From Bacteroidales bacterium (GTDB lineage Bacteria; Bacteroidota; Bacteroidia; Bacteroidales; UBA932), in NCBI GenBank assembly GCA_017480345.1, contig JAFVAU010000014.1, forward strand, positions 48,962 to 112,961: a stretch of DNA of 64,000 bases, written 5' to 3'. Shown in pieces: positions 59,303 through 64,000 of the stretch. Under the pieces are notes generated by a model, which saw nothing but the letters and a program-made list of their open reading frames with translations, ran no database searches and was not told the DNA's origin. Numbering within the stretch: position 1 is the first letter of the stretch; every line of letters begins with the position of its first letter. The position numbers were made by a program, and so were the translations under genes.

Positions 59303-59659
59303 ATGAAAACCGTCAAATCCATTGAGCTAGTCCGTACCAGTGAGAGCTGGGACGGCATGGCACTGCCCGACTATCTGCAGGGACGCCCCGAACTGGTGGT
59401 CATCAAATATGAGTTTCCGGCTGGGCAGAAACTGGGCTGGCACCACCACCCTGTGATGAACTTTGGAATTCTGGTTCAGGGTGAACTGACCATCATCAGC
59501 CAGGATGGTACGGAGAAGACGGTACATGAGGGAGAAGCCGTGGTTGAAATGGTAAACACCATCCACCACGGAGAGAACCGGGGTTCCAAGCCTGCCATAC
59601 TCTATATGTTCTATCTTTCGCAGAAGGGCCTTCCCTTGTCGGTACAACATCCACACTAA
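59303..59659 (+). CDS. Small cupin-domain protein
   Basis: 118 residues forming a single cupin barrel: GWHHHPVMNFGILVQGELTI carries the first histidine cluster and Glu, and NTIHHGENRG the second metal-binding histidine. Metal-binding cupins of this size include isomerases, dioxygenases and binding proteins. No signal peptide. It follows the small unknown gene after 54 bases and precedes micropeptide 2 by 10 bases. Confidence 0.85.
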   Translation: MKTVKSIELVRTSESWDGMALPDYLQGRPELVVIKYEFPAGQKLGWHHHPVMNFGILVQGELTIISQDGTEKTVHEGEAVVEMVNTIHHGENRGSKPAILYMFYLSQKGLPLSVQHPH

Positions 59660-59669
59660 AAAAATAACC

Positions 59670-59747
59670 ATGAAAGCAGACAAAATCTTCAACAACATCA
59701 AGGACAACGTTGCCAAACGCGTGGCCGCATATAAGGCAAGCCATTGA
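59670..59747 (+). CDS. Micropeptide 2 with [12 protein letters not shown] motif
   Basis: 25 residues: [12 protein letters not shown] followed by [13 protein letters not shown]. The shared motif with micropeptide 1 ends one residue before the stop in both. The first halves differ in sequence and length. It ends 7 bases before the start of the phosphoglycerate mutase gene, so translation of the two may be coupled. Confidence 0.6.
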   Translation: MKADKIFNNIKDNVAKRVAAYKASH

Positions 59748-59754
59748 CATGACG

Positions 59755-61584
59755 ATGAACAAGTTGGTATTCCGGGTGATGGTGTCCGCCCTCGTGTGCT
59801 TCACGGGTGTGTTCACCACGTGTACGCCGAACGCCGCCGACAACGCCGGAGGGAAGAAAGCGCTTTTGATCATCCTGGATGGCTGGGGCATCGGAGACGG
59901 GGGCAGGGGGGATGTGATTGCGAAGACCCCCACCCCTTATCTGGATCACCTGCTGGCCAGTTATCCGCATTCCCAATTGCAGGCCTCTGGAGGCTATGTA
60001 GGCCTTCCCGACGGCGTGATGGGCAATTCGGAGACGGGACACCTGAACATCGGTGCCGGGCGCATCGTTTATCAGGATCTGGTAAAGATCGACCGTGCCT
60101 GTGCCGACAATTCCATCCTGGAGAACCCGGAAATCAAATCGGCCTTTACTCTTGCGAAGGAGAACGGAAGGCGCATTCACCTGATGGGCCTGACATCCAC
60201 CGGCGGCGTGCATGCTTCCCTGAACCACCTGCTAAAGCTCATCGACATTGCCAAGGCGTATGAGATTGAGCACTGCTACGTGCACTGCTTCATGGACGGC
60301 CGGGATACGGACCCCCGGGCCGGCAAGGGCTTCGTCCAAGATGTGCAGAAATACATGAAGGAAGCGGGTACAGGCGTTGTGGCATCTGTTATCGGCCGAT
60401 ATTATGCCATGGACCGCGACAAGCGCTGGGAGCGCATCAAACTGGCCTACGACCTGCTGGTTGAGGGCAATGGACGCCCGGTTGATGACATGGTGGAAGG
60501 CATCCAGTCTTGCTATGATTCCCATACGGAGGAGCACAAGAACACCGACGAGTTCATGGAGCCGCTGGTGAACAGCAAGGTGGACGGCCGCATCAGGGAA
60601 GGCGACGTGGTCATTTTCTTCAACTTCCGCAGTGACCGCGCAAGGGAATTGACGATGGTGCTCACGCAGCAGGACATGCCGGAGCAGGGTATGAAGACCA
60701 TTCCCGGCCTTCAGTATTATTGCATGACGCCGTATGACGACACCTTTACAGGCGTACATATCCTCTTCCCAAAGGAGAATGTGCAGAACACCCTGGGCGA
60801 ATATATCGCAAGCCGGGGCCTGAAGCAACTGCACGTGGCGGAGACGGAGAAATACGCACACGTGACTTTCTTCCTCAACGGCGGGCGTGAGGAGCCCTTC
60901 GAGGGGGAAGACCGCATCCTGGTGAGCTCGCCCAAGGTGGCCACCTATGACCTGAAGCCCGAGATGGCGGCCTATGAGGTGAAGGACAAGTTGGTGGAGG
61001 CGCTCAAAACGGGCCGATACGACTTTGCGGTGGTGAATTTCGCCAATAGTGACATGGTGGGCCATACCGGTGTCTATACGGCCATCGAATCGGCCGTGAA
61101 GATGGTGGACCTGTGCCTGCAGGAGGTGGTGGAATCGGCCCGGAAGATGGGCTATGAAACCATTATCACTGCCGACCACGGCAACGCGGAGCATGCCCTC
61201 AATGCCGACGGTTCTCCCAACACGGCGCATTCCACCAATCCGGTTCCCTTTATCTATGTGACGGAGAACCGGAAAGCTTCTGTGCAAGACGGCGTTTTGG
61301 CCGATGTGGCGCCCTCCGTCCTGCATATCCTGGGGCTGGAGCAACCCAAGGAAATGACGGGCAAATGCCTTATTCAGTATGTTGGATTTACGGCGAGCCT
61401 TGGAAAATACGCAGAAAGGGGGAGTGAGTATATTGGGAAAGCGAAGGGTACGACATCCCTCTGGGGATGGTCTTCTGCAATGACAATGTGGCATTTGACG
61501 GGTCCATTGCCAGGTTGCCTGTCTATATGCTTGAATTCCTCAGGAAGAAGGATCTTTATTTCGGGAACAACTAAAAAATATTAA
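59755..61584 (+). CDS. gpmI: 2,3-bisphosphoglycerate-independent phosphoglycerate mutase with lipoprotein-like leader and foreign tail
   Basis: 609 residues from ATG 59755; ATG 59749 is an alternative. Residues 36-540 are a normal-length mutase: DGWGIGD (Asp42), the phosphoserine site in [15 protein letters not shown] (Ser92) and the metal-binding NSDMVGHTG and [10 protein letters not shown]. Residues 1-35 form a signal-like segment ([20 protein letters not shown] then TCTPNA, possible lipid Cys23), which mutases lack. After GKCLI (residue 540), the normal end, 69 further residues ([17 protein letters not shown]...) follow that look unrelated; another reading frame in that stretch gives a more protein-like end ([20 protein letters not shown]). 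GNAT gene starts on its stop (TAATG). Confidence 0.85.
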   Translation: MNKLVFRVMVSALVCFTGVFTTCTPNAADNAGGKKALLIILDGWGIGDGGRGDVIAKTPTPYLDHLLASYPHSQLQASGGYVGLPDGVMGNSETGHLNIGAGRIVYQDLVKIDRACADNSILENPEIKSAFTLAKENGRRIHLMGLTSTGGVHASLNHLLKLIDIAKAYEIEHCYVHCFMDGRDTDPRAGKGFVQDVQKYMKEAGTGVVASVIGRYYAMDRDKRWERIKLAYDLLVEGNGRPVDDMVEGIQSCYDSHTEEHKNTDEFMEPLVNSKVDGRIREGDVVIFFNFRSDRARELTMVLTQQDMPEQGMKTIPGLQYYCMTPYDDTFTGVHILFPKENVQNTLGEYIASRGLKQLHVAETEKYAHVTFFLNGGREEPFEGEDRILVSSPKVATYDLKPEMAAYEVKDKLVEALKTGRYDFAVVNFANSDMVGHTGVYTAIESAVKMVDLCLQEVVESARKMGYETIITADHGNAEHALNADGSPNTAHSTNPVPFIYVTENRKASVQDGVLADVAPSVLHILGLEQPKEMTGKCLIQYVGFTASLGKYAERGSEYIGKAKGTTSLWGWSSAMTMWHLTGPLPGCLSICLNSSGRRIFISGTTKKY

Positions 61585-62117
61585 TGGAAGGACAAGAGAA
61601 ACAGATTGCAATAATAACGGCGTCGGCCGCCGATGCCAAGGCCCTTGCCGACCTTTTCATCGGCCACATTACCGCCCATCCCGAGTATATCTCCCACGGA
61701 GAAATTCAGATGGGGGTGGGCGTGGGAGCCGTTCAGGGAGACCGTTTCATTACCTGTCCGGCCCCGGACGCCCGGGAAAGGTGGATGAGGTATATTCTCT
61801 CCGAGATGAGTAACGACGCCATCGCGCACGTTTGGAAAGCCGTCGATGCCCAGGGAACCCTTATGGGATTCTGTGTGGCCGACATCGAGGGGAACGAAGA
61901 CTGCCCCTTCGGCATGGTGGGCGATGTCCTGGTGAATCCTCAGTGCCGGGGCATTGGTCTGGGCAATACCCTTCTTCAGACGGCCATCGACTGGTTGCGC
62001 TCAAAGGGGATTCAGGAGATTTATCTGGAATCCGGAAAGGACAACCATGGCGCCCACCGTTTCTTTGAAAAACGCGGGTTCATCCATGTCAGTGAGATGT
62101 ATAGACTAACACAATAA
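61584..62117 (+). CDS. GNAT-family N-acetyltransferase
   Basis: 177 residues. The acetyl-CoA site is VLVNPQCRGIGLGNTLLQTA (R/QxxGxG/A motif: CRGIGLG) and the end AHRFFEKRGFIHVSEMYRL is typical. Acceptor substrate unknown. The start codon overlaps the stop of the mutase and its stop overlaps the start of micropeptide 3, so the three are coupled. Confidence 0.88.
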   Translation: MEGQEKQIAIITASAADAKALADLFIGHITAHPEYISHGEIQMGVGVGAVQGDRFITCPAPDARERWMRYILSEMSNDAIAHVWKAVDAQGTLMGFCVADIEGNEDCPFGMVGDVLVNPQCRGIGLGNTLLQTAIDWLRSKGIQEIYLESGKDNHGAHRFFEKRGFIHVSEMYRLTQ

Positions 62118-62242
62118 TGAAAAACACCGTAGTAAAAAGAATTCTTCCCGCCCTTCTGCTGCTATCCGCCATCCTCACCAACCTCGCTTCCGAGGATAAC
62201 CTCAAAATCAAAGAAATCCCCGGCAACACCTGGGGAAGATAG
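62117..62242 (+). CDS. Micropeptide 3, hydrophobic leader peptide ending NTWGR
   Basis: 41 residues: a basic start and a hydrophobic stretch (MKNTVVKRILPALLLLSAIL) then TNLASEDNLKIKEIPGNTWGR. It looks like a signal peptide plus about 18 residues. The ATG overlaps the GNAT stop (TAATG). The last 20 bases are identical to 59250-59269. It could be a small secreted peptide or what is left of a larger exported protein. Confidence 0.6.
   Translation: MKNTVVKRILPALLLLSAILTNLASEDNLKIKEIPGNTWGR
62223..62242 (+). repeat. 20-base repeat coding (x)NTWGR-stop, copy 2
   Basis: Identical to 59250-59269; here it is the end of micropeptide 3, and 30 bases later an esterase gene begins. The bases after it do not match those after copy 1. 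Confidence 0.85.
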
Positions 62243-62272
62243 TAAACGAAATATCACCAAACCCTTTTAGCC

Positions 62273-63850
62273 ATGAGTCAACTTATTCCTCAATTCGGCG
62301 TTAACAAACAGATTGTTGACGGAAAGTACGACCCGTCCGTGGCCGTCAAGTGTATCAACGGAACCTTCGTGGGCAAGAACGAGGACAATGTCCTTGCCTT
62401 CAAGGGTATTCCGTTTGTGGCTCGGCAACCCATGGGTGACCTCCGCTGGAAGGCCCCTGTATCCTGTATCCCCGACAACGGTGTGTATGAGGCTTATTAT
62501 TATGGAAAAACGCCCCTTCAGCCGGAAGGTGATGCGGCCAGCCTTTACGGTACGGGCGAGGACTGCCTGTACCTGAATGTATGGAAGGCTGCCGACGCTC
62601 ATCCGGGCAAGAAGCCCGTCATGGTCTGGATCTATGGCGGTGCCTTCGAGACGGGAGGCACGGCCGATGCCACATATGACAGCCATAACTTCGTCAAGGA
62701 GAATCCGGATGTCATCGTTGTTACCATTGCCTACCGCGTGGGCGTGATCGGCTTTTTCCATCTGTCCCATCTGGCGGATGGGAAGGACTATCCGGATGCC
62801 CAGAATCTGGGACTCCTGGACCAGAGGATGGCCCTCAAGTGGGTTCACGAGAACATCGCGGCCTTCGGCGGAGACCCCGACAACGTGACCATATGGGGAG
62901 AGTCTGCCGGAGCGGCCAGCTGTACGATGCTTCCGCTCGTACCGGATGCCCAGCAATACTTCAAGCGGGTGATTGCCCAGAGCGGCGCTCCTGTACAGAC
63001 CAGGTCCACCGAAGAGGCCATTGTCTGCACCAATGACGTGATGGCGGAGCTGGGTTGCAAGAGTGTGGCAGATCTCATGAAGCTCAGCGCCGAAGAGATT
63101 GTGGACACGGCGGGACGCATGTTCGGCCTGTTCCAGGTGATGGGTGTACGCACGCTTCCCGAAAGAGATGGCAAGCACCTCCCCCTGGACCCGTGGAAGG
63201 CCTACACAGAGGGGGCGGCAAAGAACATAACGTTTCTCAGCGGCTGCAACAAAGATGAGATGAACGCCTTCGCCGGCATGATGGGACCTGATGCCTGGAA
63301 CGCCTGGGCGGCCAATCGCATCGAGAAAAAATTCGGCGTGCTGACCGAGGAAGAGCGGGAACTTGCCCGGCAGTATTGCGACAGCGTCCCGGGAGAAGAC
63401 TGGCAGAAGACCGCGAGCCTGTTCAGCCAGGACTGGTTTATCGGCCCGGCTGTCAAGTTGGCGGAGGAACAGACCAAGGCCGGCGGCAAGGTTTATGCCT
63501 ACTTGTTTACGCCCGAGTCCACTCTGCCGATGATCAAGTGCGGACATGCCATAGAAGTTGCCACGTTATTCAACCACCAGGAGTTTACCGACATGTCGGG
63601 AAGGGCCTTTGACGCCACCTTCGGGAAATACATCCGTCGGATGTGGGTGCAGTTTGCCAAGACCGGCAACCCGTCGCTCACCGCTGCGCAGTCCCCGGAC
63701 GGAAAGGCAAAGGAATGGCCGCTCTATGACCTGGAGAGCAAGCGGGTGATGGTTCTGGACGAATTCAATATCCATCCCGAAAAGGAAGCTCAGCTGAAGA
63801 TTGTGGATTGGGAGAAATCTTATTTCCTGACGAATTATTACTTGCTGTAA
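62273..63850 (+). CDS. Type-B carboxylesterase 2
   Basis: 525 residues, no signal peptide. It shares FVGKNEDNVLAFKGIPFVA and the nucleophile motif WGESAGAASCTM (Ser about 211) with esterase 1; the His is in KCGHAIEVATLF (about 425). The oxyanion loop is VWIYGGAFETGG, with Tyr in place of the usual His before GG. Substrate unknown. Esterase 1 and this gene are diverged paralogues, not a recent duplication. Confidence 0.9.
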   Translation: MSQLIPQFGVNKQIVDGKYDPSVAVKCINGTFVGKNEDNVLAFKGIPFVARQPMGDLRWKAPVSCIPDNGVYEAYYYGKTPLQPEGDAASLYGTGEDCLYLNVWKAADAHPGKKPVMVWIYGGAFETGGTADATYDSHNFVKENPDVIVVTIAYRVGVIGFFHLSHLADGKDYPDAQNLGLLDQRMALKWVHENIAAFGGDPDNVTIWGESAGAASCTMLPLVPDAQQYFKRVIAQSGAPVQTRSTEEAIVCTNDVMAELGCKSVADLMKLSAEEIVDTAGRMFGLFQVMGVRTLPERDGKHLPLDPWKAYTEGAAKNITFLSGCNKDEMNAFAGMMGPDAWNAWAANRIEKKFGVLTEEERELARQYCDSVPGEDWQKTASLFSQDWFIGPAVKLAEEQTKAGGKVYAYLFTPESTLPMIKCGHAIEVATLFNHQEFTDMSGRAFDATFGKYIRRMWVQFAKTGNPSLTAAQSPDGKAKEWPLYDLESKRVMVLDEFNIHPEKEAQLKIVDWEKSYFLTNYYLL

Positions 63851-63851
63851 G

Positions 63852-64000
63852 ATGAAAGGCATTCTCACGGCAGAAAAAGGTGAACTGAGACGTGATTACA
63901 TCCCGAGCATCTTTCCAATGAACTGGAAAGATGCTTCCGGGACAGTTTCAAGAAAGGCGAACACACACTGCTTGAATTCCTCCGGAAGTTGCGTGCATTT
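63852..64000 (+). other. Start of a possible gene at the window edge
   Basis: An ATG one base after the esterase stop opens a frame of 49 codons to the window end (MKGILTAEKGELRRDYIPSI...). A second frame, without a start, reads ELERCFRDSFKKGEHTLLEF and on, which looks equally protein-like. The 20 bases TGCTTGAATTCCTCCGGAAG (63969-63988) match 61528-61547 except for one base. The true gene cannot be decided here. Confidence 0.3.

Overview
The window is chromosomal DNA from a GC-rich member of the Bacteroidales, probably an uncultured gut-type lineage. The signs are promoters of the Bacteroidetes -33/-7 type (TTTG, about 19-20 bases, TAnnTTTG), DUF4270, DUF3098 and DUF4294 proteins, a split transketolase, an FHS-type sugar importer beside a ROK kinase, and many lipoproteins with Bacteroidetes-style signal peptides. 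I see no rRNA, CRISPR array, prophage or transposase.

Layout. 1-465: 3'-truncated mannose-1-phosphate guanylyltransferase. 598-4491: first half of the S10 ribosomal operon (rplC-rplD-rplW-rplB-rpsS-rplV-rpsC), closed by its own terminator. 4578-14293: unrelated housekeeping genes (TlpA-like lipoprotein, uvrC, pnuC, acpP, a DUF4270 lipoprotein with a one-domain GT5 protein, ftsX-DUF3098-uppP-lpxH, DUF4294). 14490-25217: a strong promoter restarts the ribosomal cluster at rplP and runs through spc and alpha (rplP to rplQ with secY, map, infA, rpmJ, rpoA). 25286-28725: sugar import, phosphorylation and a GH3 glycosidase. 28788-33131: tRNA-Gly, a secreted protein, aldose epimerase, split transketolase, upp. 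33132-36959: cutC, a DUF3298 lipoprotein and an S9 peptidase on the minus strand. 37189-40631: the str operon (rpsL-rpsG-fusA-rpsJ) with a tRNA-Ile2, facing opposite to rplC and bracketed by a 35-base inverted repeat. 40740-41822: repeats, hairpins and a decayed gene. 41846-49942: minus-strand genes for fucosidase, cysteine desulfidase, DsbD, nitroreductase, an EamA permease, envelope proteins and an AI-2E family permease. 50000-53223: a large MscS-type channel and a membrane protein. 53278-64000: an accessory block of esterases, an amidohydrolase, a possible pore-forming lipoprotein, an export-tagged phosphoglycerate mutase, and very small genes.

Two stories stand out. First, the normally continuous rpsL-rpsG-fusA-rpsJ-rplC-...-rplQ super-operon has been cut twice: between rpsJ and rplC, where a gene fragment now abuts rplC, and between rpsC and rplP, where about 10 kb intervenes. 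Each piece has acquired or kept a promoter, and the str piece is flanked by inverted repeats. Second, the block at 54.9-64 kb is a mosaic: an esterase remnant, two tiny genes sharing a 12-residue peptide with only synonymous DNA differences, a duplicated 20-base tail coding NTWGR-stop, and a phosphoglycerate mutase with a lipoprotein-like leader and an out-of-family tail. In addition, the dsbD gene carries two copies of a double-hairpin repeat translated in frame at its two domain junctions.

Functions were assigned by reading motifs by eye; no database search was run.
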